From assembly GCA_903813345.2 (NCBI GenBank), contig CAIIXF020000001.1, forward strand, positions 12,321,915-12,385,914: DNA of 64,000 nt. Reading direction: 5' to 3'. This DNA is from Owenia fusiformis (taxonomy: Eukaryota; Annelida; Polychaeta; Sabellida; Oweniidae). This document shows, piece after piece, positions 19,701 through 40,767 of this stretch. The translations under genes and the position numbers were made by a program. Numbering within the stretch: the first letter of the stretch is position 1; every line of letters begins with the position of its first letter. Below the pieces are notes generated by a model, which saw only the letters and a program-made list of their open reading frames with translations, was not told the origin of the DNA and made no database searches.

Positions 19701-22591
19701 CTTGCCTCACTTGTATTCTACCTCACTTTCATGTATTTTGGCTTTAACATCATTATTTGTAACCGGGATACATAGATCGTAGGTCAAAATATGAATAGAA
19801 AACAGCAACTACCTGGGGTAGTGAATCCCACTGATATCAGCCTATCTCTTGGGACAGGCTGAAAACAGTATAATAGATATATTTATTGACATTACCAAAA
19901 TTTCAAACAGTAGTACTCATTACTTTGGTTAGAAATTACAAACTGTACTCAAGCTCATATGTTCTCAGCAGGCTTGCAACTAGAAAAATCTAGTAAGTTA
20001 TTTTGACCCAGTAAGTTCAAATTCTGGATCACGCCAGCTTTATTAAGAGGAATGTGAACTTTATTTGCACTGATTGCAAGGGCTCATATATATATACAGA
20101 ACATTAAATTTGGCATGATAGATGAGTACAAAGTATAAAATGATCATTAATCATTTGCTGAGTACATAAAGTTATAAACAAATACTGCCTTGTATCTTAT
20201 TGTAATATACAGATGTACTATATTTAATGATTGAGCACAAAGGCTAACATTTGAAAGCAAATGACAACCAACAACTGTATCAAGATCCCTAAAAACCATA
20301 GAAATTATTTAATGGTTTCCACAGTCAGGAAAGACTAGGAATTTCAGAATTGCCTCAAAAGTGGCTAAATGGTCAGAAATTCAGAAAAGTCAACTGTTTA
20401 GTAAAAGTAAAAAATTGAATCATGAAGAACTGAAAAGAGAAAAATTGAAAGTGAATCACATAAATCATTAAAACTCAAATATTTCCCAGACGTAATGTTC
20501 TTCAATTAAGATATGTGCAGCCTTGGTCAAATCAACATATTTAGACTGTGAATGTCATGCTAAAATCAAGAAAGTTAAAGAAAAGTCAGGGAATTTAATT
20601 TTTGTGTGTAATGGCACCTCAGCCTGTAAAAGATTCCTCCAAATTATTAACTACAATCATAATACTGTATGTAATCCAAAATGTGCTTTTGCTTATACTA
20701 CTGGTATTACTACAGATACAATCCTACTTATCAAAGCGCCATCTTTTTTAAAATGAATAAATAATTGTGTTAATACATGTATACACTTGGTATGTCAGAT
20801 GTATTATAAATAAAATTTCTTGCTTTTAGGTGGGTGACTTTGGAATAGTAAAATTAACACAAAGACTCCGAGAACAATGTAATGAAGGAGACACATGTTA
20901 TTGTAAGTCACCCTTCTGTTGTGATATACCAACTGAAGGATAGGTCAAGTGATGTACCAAAGTCAATGACAAAGAATAAGCTTTAAAATAGTATATAACA
21001 TCAATAAATCAAATAAGTATATCTATTTCTATGTCAAAATAATTCTTAATGAATTTTGTTTGGACCTACTAGCTAAAAGAAAAATATGGACTAGATTTCA
21101 TGTTATAAATATGTAAACAGCATATTGCCAAAAGGAAAATGCCAAAGAGTATTACAAAACAGGAAAAAGACATATTTAAGAGATCAATTTTATACAGAAG
21201 TCAGAGGAGTATGTGATGAGAAGAGGTGTTTGGTGGAGAGAGGTGTTCACTAGAGAGAGGTGTTCACTAATTAAATACAGGTTTTACCGAATTTACTTGT
21301 TTCAGGTCAGAAAGAATACAGCGCATTGCCTGCATCAATTCGTTGGTCTGCCCCAGAGATATTCCAGTTTCCAAACACTCACAACCCTAACATTATCACC
21401 TCTGCCTGTGATGTATATTCCTTTGGTATGGTGCTATGGGAGATGTGTACCCATATGGAACCATTTGCTGATATTCTTAATGAGCAACAGGTTAGACAAG
21501 GGGTTGGATGTTTCAAAGGATTTACATCCGTGTAATCCATCTTTTTAACTGCTAAATCACAATTATACTTTGTTAATGTAACAGATCATTTGGTATTATG
21601 AATTTTTCAATGAAAATGGCAGGATATCCAAACGTATCAAAGAACACGAACATAAATCCTTTCTTTATTCCAGTGTTTCTTTGTTTACTGATTTATGATC
21701 AGGCACTAGCCAGGGACATCCCCCTCTATCTTTCAATCTCATGACATGTTGTTTCGGGTGAAACGATCAATTTAACAAGGCATTAACATGCAAAGATGTC
21801 ACTACCTGCCATTTGTTAGACACCAACCACCACAACCAAACTATCTTCCACAAAAGGTTGGTGACCACAATCACCACTTGTAGTGTTGACTTATAAATGT
21901 ATCATTATTTGTTTCATAGGTAATGGATACAGTAAAGGAGGGGGTGCGACCACCTATCCCAAATGACAATTCTATTCCATCTAAATATAAAGACCTTATG
22001 ATGGATTGCTGGGAAAATGAACCTAAGAGACGACCAACCTTCAAAAAGGTCAGATTTATTCTTTTTCTTTGTTAGTAAAAGGAGTGCAAGATAACGTCAG
22101 ATTCAAATAGAAGCTTGGAGAAGATTTAATTGGAGAAGTTACTTACATGAATCAATTGTTAAGGGGGGGGGGGGGGGGGGGTCAAAAGCCAGGTTTTGTT
22201 AGATATTGAAAAATAAATAGAAAATAGAAAAACATTGAGATTGAATGGGTGATATTGTAAGTTCTATGTCTCATATTGTCTAATAAACAGGTTCAGTAGT
22301 TTCACAAAAACCACTGATATTTTGATCTACTCCATTTTATTATTTACATTAAATGAAAATTCTGTTATCGTAGTCAATAACATAAATTGATATTATCATA
22401 TACTCCAGGTTGCAGTAGCTTTGAAAGAAATACAATCCGCGGTCAATTCATTCCAAAACATTAAGCGGAAACGTCAAAAATCTTCAACATTCAGATCGTC
22501 GACGTCTGTGACATTTGCCAGTGATTTCGCAGATGCCAATGATGTGCACAAGAGTAATGGGAGTACTTTTTACACATCTCAACAGATTTGA
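7765..22591 (+). CDS. MRH-domain receptor tyrosine-like kinase, 17 exons
   Basis: Predicted single-pass receptor kinase of 802 residues. Exons: 7765-7925, 8203-8380, 9040-9179, 9673-9793, 10499-10619, 11148-11411, 15581-15610, 16363-16461, 16601-16753, 16908-17067, 17457-17603, 18100-18253, 18552-18662, 20830-20902, 21306-21490, 21920-22048, 22409-22591. All introns are GT-AG, every junction keeps phase, and an in-frame stop lies just upstream of the ATG. Domains: signal peptide ~1-24. MRH-like domain ~30-215 with GVDGTPR (48-54), FNPC (87-90), QCRQVALC (108-115), TLGSQ (132-136), RSYIILVC (166-173), YGELHHLCACPGGC (201-214). Acidic/Ser-rich stalk 241-371 with tribasic patch VKRRRK (330-335). 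Membrane helix 384-408 followed by SRNK. Kinase ~477-760: GGGLFA loop, Lys498, Glu520, HRDLRCAN (596-603), DFG (616-618), SAPE (652-655), CDVYSFG (672-678), CWENEPKRRPTF. All catalytic residues are present, so it should be active. HRDLR and IRWSAPE favour tyrosine over Ser/Thr specificity. Introns 4 and 6 hold antisense genes. The ligand is unknown; sugar or lectin-type binding is inference from the MRH fold. Confidence 0.88.
9851..9938 (-). tRNA. tRNA-Tyr (GTA) with intron; possible pseudogene
   Basis: On the minus strand the sequence has a 7-bp acceptor stem (CTCGTGA with TCGCGAG, one G-T pair), box A TAGCTCAGTTGGTAGAGC, anticodon GTA (complement of 9903-9905), box B GTTCGATTCC and discriminator A. 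About 15 bases (near 9887-9901) interrupt the anticodon loop after position 37, the normal place for a eukaryotic tRNA-Tyr intron. The T stem (AATAG opposite CCGGT) has two mismatches, so it may be a decayed copy. It lies antisense inside intron 4 of the receptor-kinase gene. The RNA would decode UAC and UAU codons. Confidence 0.8.
11434..11569. repeat. 136-bp near-perfect palindrome
   Basis: Starts CCTGAGTCACATTTGCTCCG and ends with the reverse complement. The arms continue through 'attcatcgaccgg', with a short AT-rich centre around 'ttcaaaattgaa'. It lies 22 bp after the exon 6 donor of the kinase gene. MITE-like; no clear target duplication. Confidence 0.75.
11807..11935. repeat. 129-bp palindromic element
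   Basis: CGGCTGTCGACTATCGGATTAA at the left pairs, with a few mismatches, with the right end (ttaatccggtagccgacagccg). Inner arms also pair (aaactcatt with aatgagtt). Non-coding, in intron 6 of the kinase gene. Confidence 0.65.
12099..12110 (-). promoter_or_regulatory. Poly(A) signals for the FkbM gene
   Basis: Two adjoining AATAAA hexamers on the minus strand (complement of 12099-12104 and 12105-12110), about 145-155 bases past the stop codon of the nested methyltransferase gene. Expected spacing and orientation; no direct proof of use. Confidence 0.5.
12253..14127 (-). CDS. FkbM-family methyltransferase, membrane-anchored
   Basis: Predicted SAM-dependent methyltransferase of 268 residues in two exons: 14127-13823 and 12754-12253. 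The second exon has a standard 'tttccag' acceptor. The only donor that keeps phase is AAG|GCAAG at 13823/13822, giving a GC-AG intron and joining LLG-R-YVNCS. Residues 13-30 form a hydrophobic helix after a basic start (SKQKRR), which suggests a type II anchor with the enzyme in the Golgi or ER lumen. The fold shows motif I ILLDLGAKTFESS (113-125), acidic HAFEV (141-145) and the family signature VIKMDIEGAEY (195-205), then DELFVEIHY (221-229). FkbM proteins methylate hydroxyls of small molecules or sugars; the substrate here is unknown. The gene lies wholly inside intron 6 of the receptor kinase, antisense, and its own intron holds two palindromic repeats. Confidence 0.85.
12811..13025. repeat. 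Inverted-repeat element in the FkbM intron
   Basis: Ends 'tgtcatattcctcgctc' (near 12815) and 'gagtgaggaatataacag' (ending near 13025) are imperfect inverted copies around ~170 bp of non-coding sequence. The arms are short, and the boundaries are approximate. Confidence 0.5.
13036..13168. repeat. 133-bp palindrome in the FkbM intron
   Basis: Left arm AAATATTTAATTCTATTT and gtgaatacctgtg..ctttcacaag; right arm is the reverse complement, ending aattaaatattt. Immediately follows the preceding inverted repeat. MITE-like. Confidence 0.65.
14857..15072 (+). mobile_element. L1-like LINE ORF2 C-terminal fragment
   Basis: A 71-codon frame with NNMLCIFKRYVYLCKYS, then KPTLKGFISNVKEYF and KWKIM before a stop. 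This recalls the tail that follows the reverse-transcriptase region in L1/Tx1-type ORF2 proteins. No RT core lies upstream, so it is a 5'-truncated fossil in intron 6 of the kinase gene. It could instead be a chance frame. Confidence 0.4.
18407..18487 (+). repeat. Short dispersed element, copy 1
   Basis: 'accctgcatgcagggtct..aaagacaaagctct.tttaagaagc..gaatgcaaagggta'. A diverged copy lies at 56766-56838 with the same blocks in the same order. Ends taccctgc and gcaaagggta are short imperfect inverted repeats. Lies in intron 12 of the kinase gene. Confidence 0.55.
18663..20829 (+). other. Intron 13 of the kinase gene (2.2 kb)
   Basis: Separates the HRDLRCAN exon from the DFG exon. Open frames at 19286-19522 and 20523-20756 have no recognised motif and no splice context. 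I see no nested gene or clear transposon. Confidence 0.6.
21775..21890 (-). repeat. Dispersed ~130-bp repeat family, copy 1
   Basis: Reads 'caaggcattaacatgcaaa.atgtcac.acctgccatttgtta...tcaccacttgtagtg', the reverse complement of the consensus seen at 61715-61856. In intron 15 of the kinase gene. Confidence 0.6.
22163..22181 (+). repeat. 19-base poly-G run
   Basis: An uninterrupted run of 19 G in otherwise AT-rich intron 16 of the kinase gene. It could form a quadruplex on the + strand, or its length may be a sequencing artefact. Confidence 0.8.
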
Positions 22592-22601
22592 GAAACTGAG
22601 A

Positions 22602-22607
22602 AATAAA
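22602..22607 (+). promoter_or_regulatory. Poly(A) signal of the kinase gene
   Basis: AATAAA begins 11 bases after the kinase stop codon. If used, the 3' UTR is very short. Another AATAAA near 22848 lies within a repeat fragment and is a weaker candidate. Confidence 0.4.
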
Positions 22608-22619
22608 TTGACAAAATCA

Positions 22620-24300
22620 TTAGGAATAGGCCATTTAATGTATGCTCAGCACTGATTGAGACAATTTGCTCAAAGTTGCACACTTCACACTCATATAAAG
22701 TTGCAACATAAGAACTTTCTCTTGGACACTGAATAAGTGAATGTTACATAAATGGATTTATGATTATGAGGGTTGTTCAAAAAATACAAGAATGAATATT
22801 CCTAATTTTGAACTCCATAGAGCAGCAAATCCCTGAATAACCATATAATAAAAGACACAGTGATATAACATTTTAGCAAAAATTCAAAATGGCTACCAAG
22901 TAATTTACCCAGCATGCCCAAAACCTAATCAGATCCTGGCACTAGTCTGTTCTTGCATGTGTAGAATTTCAAGTTAAACAGGTAAGCAGTTTTCCTGGAA
23001 TTTTGATAATACGATGTGGAGCCCACCCGCCTCCATGCTCTGCAGCACAAGTCAATGACAATATAGAACTTTAAAAAGGTGCAATAATAATCTCATGTTG
23101 GAAACTACCTGGGATATGCCTCTTTTTGGTAAAAACTACAATCATGACAGGGTGTCCATAAAGTTTCAATACAAATTTATTGTGTATGACTATTTTAAAC
23201 AGGCATGAACCAAATATATATTCAGGATTCAGTAAGCAACTATTCAAGGTCAACTGCCATTTCAAAGACACCATTTTGAAGAGCTATCAGATGGGCATAC
23301 TACCTATAACGCACAATAACAGATAGTCAAACTTCATTAATACATTGCTCAATGTAATATTCATACTGAATACTAATAACTGATAGAAATAGGCTAGAAC
23401 TAGTACTGAATATACTGTAAATGGATTTTAAAAGTTTGATAAGGAAGGAACTTTGCAAATGCTGTCTAAATGAAGTGAAGTTTCTCAACAGTGAACTATG
23501 ATTATAATCAATGAATAGAGGTATATTATATCCAGAACAATCTATGGCATCTTTCCCATATATATATCACATATAACCATCGTCATGACTTTTTCTCTAT
23601 TTAAGTTACTTATTTCTTTTAAAAGTAAAGTTCACATGAAGTTAATCGTTAAAGTATTATATAGACTACAATGTAAATGTATTTTGAATTGCGTCAAACC
23701 ACTGATATGTCTTTCTATTAAAAATAGTAAAGCTTCAACTACAATAATTTTTGTTTTCATTTATGTTGAAATTACATGTATTTACAATACACTCATTTAG
23801 TACTGTTATTCAGACAGAATGCAAACAACATTATTAAAAAGTGATGTGTTCTCTGGCTTAGATTCAATGTACAGCAAAAGTTGTATACTAACCAGATATA
23901 GGGAAGGAAATAAAATATATAATATCTGTTTATATATATTGTTTTATGCTTAATCCTGAGCATATGGTAAAATAACTAGATTACTATGCTTACCAATTCA
24001 TGTATCGTATCATACTCACTTGAATGTAAACAAGAATTATATCAAATTGTCTCCTGATATAAGACAGTGAAGTTTAATATTTATTGTGAAGTCAATATAA
24101 TAATTGGAGTGAAATGTGACTTCTATTCCCCTTGTGATGTCACTAGAGATGAACGAAATTGAATGTTATCCTCTGATATCACAATGTCATTGTATGCTGT
24201 AAGGGTATAACCCAATATTACCACAATCAGAGAGACCTATAAGGACTGAGGTACAACAGCGCTAAATCTACTATCCAAATGCTTTTACTGGTTCTCTGTT
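22620..24300. other. Convergent spacer between kinase and YEATS4 genes
   Basis: No gene seen. About 22840-23035 is a degenerate solo copy of the repeat at 29.8-30.4 kb: 'gacacagtgatata', 'aaaatggctacc', 'cccaaaacctaatcagatc', 'ggtaagcagttttcctgg'. 'acagggtgtccataaagtttc' near 23146 resembles a DNA-transposon tip but has no partner that I can see. Confidence 0.45.
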
Positions 24301-34822
<10,522 letters not shown>

Positions 34823-35673
34823 TCTGAACAAAATTTGTTTAACCAACTGTGTAAGTAAAACTTATTTTGATTGGCTGGTTTAAATTTCCCGCAAAATCAC
34901 CTTATCATATAGATGTAGTTTCAGTGGATTAAACTTACCAAAAATCTATGTTATACAACAAATAAGTTCTACTTTCTTTATAAACAATCTTATTACAATG
35001 TTTTCTTTTGCTTTTAAAGCCTCTAAAAACTTGTACAAATGTAAATTGCAATCAACCAATAAAATAGAGTCTCTCAAAATGTGTTACCTGTAAAATGTAA
35101 TCCTAAATTTACTAATTTATGTCTTGTAAACTATATTCTGATAATTATTTTTTTGATAATTAAAACACATCAAAAACTTAAAGTAAATATTTATCTGCTG
35201 CTTTAAATCAAAACTTTTGTAAATTAAATTAGAAAGTGCGCCATTTTCAAGGAAGTTGAAAAGTTTTCAAAAGGTAAGAAATATTCAAGTTTGATTCATA
35301 TTTATGTCCATAGTTACCTTATATTCTCTTATTATATGTTCAAATCGATATAGGAATCAATTTTTTGAATTATTAGTGTCGATTCTTGTTCCTTTTCTTA
35401 GAGTTGATGTGTACTCAGTACGTAAGTGTACAAAATTGAAAAATGTATTATTTATTTTTAATTTTTTTCTCTTGTTTGTTTTCTCTTTTTCCAAGATATT
35501 TGTAGACGTTGCACACACAAGCTCCACCAATTCATAACTCGTTTAATAGTTTCTTCTAAGAAACAAAAATGGCCAAACTCCCGTGCAGTGATCACAGTCA
35601 GCACTATCAATGGTATACTTTACCTTTAGTAATAGAAGAGAGAAGTTCAAAAGCTGTTTGTCACGATATTTAC
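34823..35673. other. Upstream of YEATS4; AT-rich
   Basis: Should contain the YEATS4 promoter and 5' UTR. No TATA box can be placed with confidence. The frame at 35304-35537 is a low-complexity hydrophobic run and is not taken as a gene. Confidence 0.35.
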
Positions 35674-36928
35674 CGATCCATTCACTCTCTCCAATACGCA
35701 TGCGCAGCCCGATGTAAAAAATAAGGCAGTGACTGGAGAGCCTAAAATTTTAGGCTCTTTAGCATTTTTGTAACCCATTTGGCTAAAGAGCCTTAAATTT
35801 TAAGGTTCTTCTGCATTAAGGGTAGAAAGCCTTAAATAGGGTCTTTAGCATTTTGATTGCCAATTTTGCTAGAGAGCCAGCCTTAACGGAATTCTAAGTG
35901 ACGGAAATGACAAAATATTGCTTCTGGGACGAGATCAAACGATTTTGACATATTTTTACTCAACCCGTTTTGTAATTTAACAATCAACACAAATTAACAT
36001 ACTAAATTTAAGCAGATACCGGAGATATTCATAAAAATATATTTTTTGATCGATAAACTCACCGATTATTAAACCGGAAGTGTCTTCTCTGAGGTCCGCG
36101 AAGAAAACGAAGAAGGAAACATACAACGATTTTATTCATTTCACTTTTGCAGTGGATTTGATTTTAAATGCTTCTAAATGATCCTTGAATGCTTACTTTG
36201 ACTTCCTATAAGAACTGTTTTGACTTCCCCATTTCATAAAAAGAACATTATCACTTTTTACTCGACTCGTAAATTTACTTCCGGTCTACCGAAAAAAAGT
36301 TCTTAGAACCTTTTCAATCCTCAGTCTAAATTTGGCTTTTTAAAGGTTCAGTAACCTTCGTGGTGCGGCAACTTGGAGCAGTCATATACTTGTTCAATTT
36401 TACTAATCAGTAAAGATTTTGATGTTTAGAATAGGCCCTTGGGAGAATGGTGTTGAGGTCACATTTAGTGATGCCCAATAGGAGGCTAGCCTAAAAAAAC
36501 GTTGATACAAATGAAGGACTTTTGAAGGGGAAGTTTTTGCAAAAAATTGAAAAAATATTTTGTGCCTCTTGTTATTTGAAAATCCTAAAAATCGGCATGG
36601 GAATCTAATAGGCAATAGATTTGGAAGTGTATTCTCTGATGTCCCCGGGCTGATGTCCCTACATTCCCGATAAACTACATCATGATGTGCTGTATCTAGA
36701 ATTCAACAAGATCATTTTCTTCATCCTAAAGTCTCCTTCATACTTTTTGCCACCTTCAAATGGGATTCCCCGTATGCTGTAAGCTTGTGAATATAGTAAA
36801 GCCAATACAAGTGATTAATTTCATTAAACATGGATGGTTGAGCGTTGGAGCGAGCCCATGAATTTTTAAAAAATTGTGTACATAATATCCGGACCTCAGA
36901 GAACAAACTTCATAATGAAAAAAATTGT

Positions 36929-36995
36929 ACCAACATGGAATCGAACCTGCGCCGTGGGAGTATTAGGCGAACGCCATAACCACAAAACTAGAGAG
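36929..36995 (-). tRNA. tRNA-like block (SINE head or tRNA pseudogene)
   Basis: On the minus strand: TAGTTTTGTGGTTATGGCGT (box A-like), GTTCGCCTAATAC and a perfect box B GGTTCGATTCC. The flanks do not form an acceptor stem, so this is a tRNA-derived SINE head or a dead copy rather than a working tRNA. The anticodon loop reads CTAATAC, which would be AAT. Confidence 0.45.
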
Positions 36996-37076
36996 TGTTT
37001 TCTTTTTGTAAAATCTATATTTCAATAATAAAACATATGTAAATAATATAATTATAAATAGACCCAGTTACATTGT

Positions 37077-37560
37077 TTAATTTCTGTACAGTTTTTCATT
37101 TTCAAAATATGCATGTATACTTCCAGTTTTGTCTCTATTGAAAATTTGTATTTCCCTCCTGGTTATTAAAACTTCTTTATAATTCTTATACTTATTTATT
37201 CCTATAATTTGTTCAAAAGTGATATTATCAAAAAAATTCCATATATCCCTTATTTTTGTACACTCATAAATTATGTTTAACATTGTCAATTACATTACAA
37301 TTTTAAAAAGAAATATCTCTAATTCTAAAACCATTTAAAATCTCATTACATGGATATACGTTGTGTAATGTTTTCCAATGAATAATTAAGAGTTTGGTAT
37401 CTACTTTGCACTTAAATGCTCTAATCCAAGTTGCACATGAAATATCCTTACCATTATACTGTAGAAACAATTTTCTTTTATCTGTTCATATAATCCAAAA
37501 TCTGATGCTTCATAACATATTATCTCTATACCATTTAAATATACTAGAGTGGCTTGTACA
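37077..37560 (-). mobile_element. L1-like LINE ORF2 C-terminal remnant
   Basis: Minus-strand reading gives DTKLLIIHWKTLHNVYPCNE, then, after a frame change, NVKHIIYECTKIRDIWNFF and KEVLITRREIQIFNRDKTGS. The 'lll..HW..LHn..P.ne' and 'H..ECt..r.iW' pattern is that of the region after the RT domain in L1/Tx1-type ORF2. At least one frameshift and two stops break it. Not functional. Confidence 0.5.
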
Positions 37561-37679
37561 TACATTACCTTTAAGGCTCTTTGGCCGAAGTGCTAAAGAA
37601 CCTTAAAATGTAGGCTCTCCAGTCACTGCCTTATTTTTAACATCGCTGCACATGCGTATTGGAGGGAGTGGAGGGATCG

Positions 37680-38365
37680 AGTGTGAGTTTGGACCAACTT
37701 TTGCAAGTTTGACCAGGAAATCACCTTTCATTTGGTATGTTAGTAACCTTTTTGATCGTATTGGTATGTAAGAATCATATATATGTCGAAATCTAAGCAT
37801 AAATGTCACAGTTTGAAGGATAAATGTCAGAATATTTACCGGAAGTGTTTATATTTCCAAAGAGCTTTCGGACTTTTCTCGTCTATTACGGTACTAAAGG
37901 TAGATTGATGGTGATGACTTTGGCAGTGATATATCACTGCGGCGGGCAGGTATCTCACCGTAAGCATGATAACTTCGTAATAAACAACTGACGTGATTGG
38001 TTCTAGTCCCATGATTGTAGAATTTAGACAATTTCATTGGTTGAATTGCGCGTATTAACTAATAAACAACACGTGCGGTAAACTATTATCAACACAACTT
38101 TAACTCAGAATTCCTTCCTCGGTGATGTCTTCTCATATTTCAATAATTTTGAGATATTTCGACAAAATAATGATTGGGGAACATTCATGAATATATATCT
38201 TATAAGTTGTGTGAATATTGACCACATATACGATGAAAGTGGGAACTATTTTCACCAAATTTTGGAGATTTTCTTCATCTGCCTGCCGCAGTGTCTATAC
38301 TGAGACACTGCATGGGAGTTCGAAAAATGGCAGGAAAAGATCTTGGCAAAATCTATGGGTAGTTA
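37680..38365. other. Spacer with no gene seen
   Basis: Contains an ETS-like 'accggaagtg' near 37839 and a short 'cagtgtct..agacactg' hairpin near 38290-38312. No coding exon recognised. Confidence 0.35.
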
Positions 38366-38603
38366 CAGTGCTCACCATAAATAAATGACACCTGGATTTG
38401 CTGAAGTGAGGATTTCCCATGTTAAAAAGAAGGGAATTTTGAAGAGGCTATACATCAGTGGATGAAATATACAAAATATGTAAAATATACAAAACTTAAG
38501 GGATGTGTATCTAGACATTGTTGGAAAGTATGAAGTCTCAAATCACCATGTTCTGGAAATGGTGATAGAAAATCCAGGTGTCATTTATTTATGGTGAGCA
38601 CTT
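38366..38603. mobile_element. 238-bp Tc1/mariner-type MITE
   Basis: Ends CAGTGCTCACCATAAATAAA and its near-exact reverse complement (about 30 bp, continuing through 'tgacacctggatt'). Flanking TA at 38364-38365 and 38604-38605 fits the TA duplication of Tc1/mariner elements. The interior is AT-rich and non-coding. Confidence 0.75.
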
Positions 38604-38605
38604 TA

Positions 38606-40758
38606 GAAGAGGGGGAATACGCAGAATTAAAGATAGAGTGTACAGACCTAAATGAGCACATATTTTCAATTTATTCTTAATTCAATTTATTTATTTATTT
38701 ATTTTACTTCGGAAGCTTCATGATCTTTGTTAATATGGGAGAAAAATGAAGAAAATTCTGAAACAAATCGTGTCAGAAAGCTTTGTTTTCAGATGTAATA
38801 GAAACAAATCTCTTAAGTCTTCGAAAGAGCAGCTAAAAAGTCAGTTGTAATAAATGACCAAAAAGTGAGTATGTATTGTATGATTCTGATATTATCGCCC
38901 ATAGAAATTGTGTCATTGGGGTTGATATTTGTATATTTTCCAATATTTCATGTTATTCCACTCTAATTTCAACAGCCCACAATATAATGTTATACAAACG
39001 GCAATCCATGGCATATATTCTGATAAAAATGCTCTCATTTTGTGATTTTTTCACATATCCATACCCATTTTTTAGAAAATGTAGATTATGTAATTAAACA
39101 GACGATGCTAAAATATTATTGCTATATCTTAAATTATTTATGAGATAAGGTTGTCATGATAACCTGTTTTAAAGTTGTACTAAAACCAATTGAAGAATCT
39201 CTTATTATCTTGTTTTTAGCACAAATAGCATTTTTTGAGGTCACCTAACTATGACATACCGTGTGCCAATTTATTCTGGCACGAAATCGAAAAGTTGTTC
39301 TTGCAAACTACTACGAAGGCTGAACCAAAGTAGAAATATACATTAGTTCCACATTCGCACGCATTCCAATAGCCACATAAATATTTTTAATTGATTGATC
39401 TTCACAACCTTTGGCGTTGCTGTTATCTATAGAGTTTAATTTTAGGTATGATATTGTTTATCATAAGCTTTATAATTGCTATTAAAGTGTGGTATATACA
39501 TTCAATGCTCAAAACTCTGGTACTTATACCAGCGTTGTGTTTGTATACTGTAGATATGATTTTAATTCAGGGGTTTCACCTTTAAAAATAAGATATTGAA
39601 TTATTCAAATTATGTAATAGAGCCTGTTATTTATTATCTTCTATTGTTTTTAAAACCCATTTTCTCTGAATAGATACAATGCATATGGCTATCTATCAAA
39701 TCATGTCTAAATCACTTTATTCCAATATTCCTATAATAACAATGTTTTTACTGAATACAATGCATAGATGCAGTCAGGTATGAATAATTATTTTTCGAAT
39801 TTATTTATACTGCTGTGTCTATATACTTCTTGCTCATGTTTGGAACCATTTGTTAATGATATTTCTTTTAATACCATTGCCATTTTAATACCATTACCAT
39901 TGCTAAGTTGATCTGTACCTACATTTGTACAACTGTAAGTACTTAAAAATTATTCATAATAGAAAAGTGGTGTTAAAAATTATTTTCATGTATATAATGT
40001 ATGATGATTGGAGAGAACTAGAAAAAGAAAATGATCATTTAAGAATCAATAAAAGGGAATTGCTAGCTACCTAATGCCAACCATGCTCTAAAATTCATGA
40101 TTGTAACTGGATCTCCTTTAAAGGGATAATAACCTCAAGTAAAAACTATGATTCATCAGAATAATAAGTCTATAATCAAAAACATGACCCGGGTATGAGC
40201 GACGATCTTCTTATGCATCGGCAGATATATTTGAATTAATTTTGAGGTATTGGATCTTCACCTGGATTATGGAGGTCGCCATAACCTACCTATGAATATT
40301 CATGAGCGGCGTCACTGCGACTCGACAAATTCCAGCATTTTGATTGGCCCGAAAAATGCGCATGCGCAATTGTAGCGGGGCGGCCACATTGAAAAATATT
40401 ACGAACTTCTTAACAAGAAAATGGAGCAATTTGAAGATTTTGACGATGTATTTGGCATATTGGCATACTATAATATGATATCACCTGTTCGAGAAAAACA
40501 TGACCATGTTCACATCAATACTTACAATTCATAGAATTAACTCCCAAAGTGCCAATCAAAACCAAAAACTGACCAACTCGTGAACGTTGGTTACCGACGT
40601 GACAGGAAAATGCGTTAATTTTATGTTGACAATCAATTATCTCTCGATCGTTTTGCTTGAAGATTAAACATATTCGGATCTTTTATTTAATAAAATGACG
40701 AATGGCAGATATTAATTGGATTTTTGACACTCTGTTATAAATATAAGGCTGATAATGT
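38606..40758. other. AT-rich spacer; one small possible exon
   Basis: No recognised gene. A short frame at about 40422-40534 (MEQFEDFDDVFGILAYYN...) follows a GC-richer patch with 'gcgcatgcgcaattg' near 40356. It might be a first exon or transposon remnant, but nothing downstream supports it. Confidence 0.35.
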
Positions 40759-40767
40759 ATTCCCCGT

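Larger units (their letters stand above)
35674..37679. mobile_element. 2.0-kb unit bounded by ~95-bp inverted repeats
   Basis: Left end: 'ccaatacgcatgcgcag', 'aataaggcagtgactggag', 'agcctaaaattttaggctc' (35685-35765). The right end (37575-37679) holds the reverse complements. The outermost shared bases are CGATCC. The interior contains a second copy of the 'ggctctttagc' motif (35770-35880), ETS-like 'ccggaagtg', a tRNA-like block at 36929-36995 and LINE coding remains at 37077-37560, so it is composite. No transposase is recognised. Confidence 0.6.
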
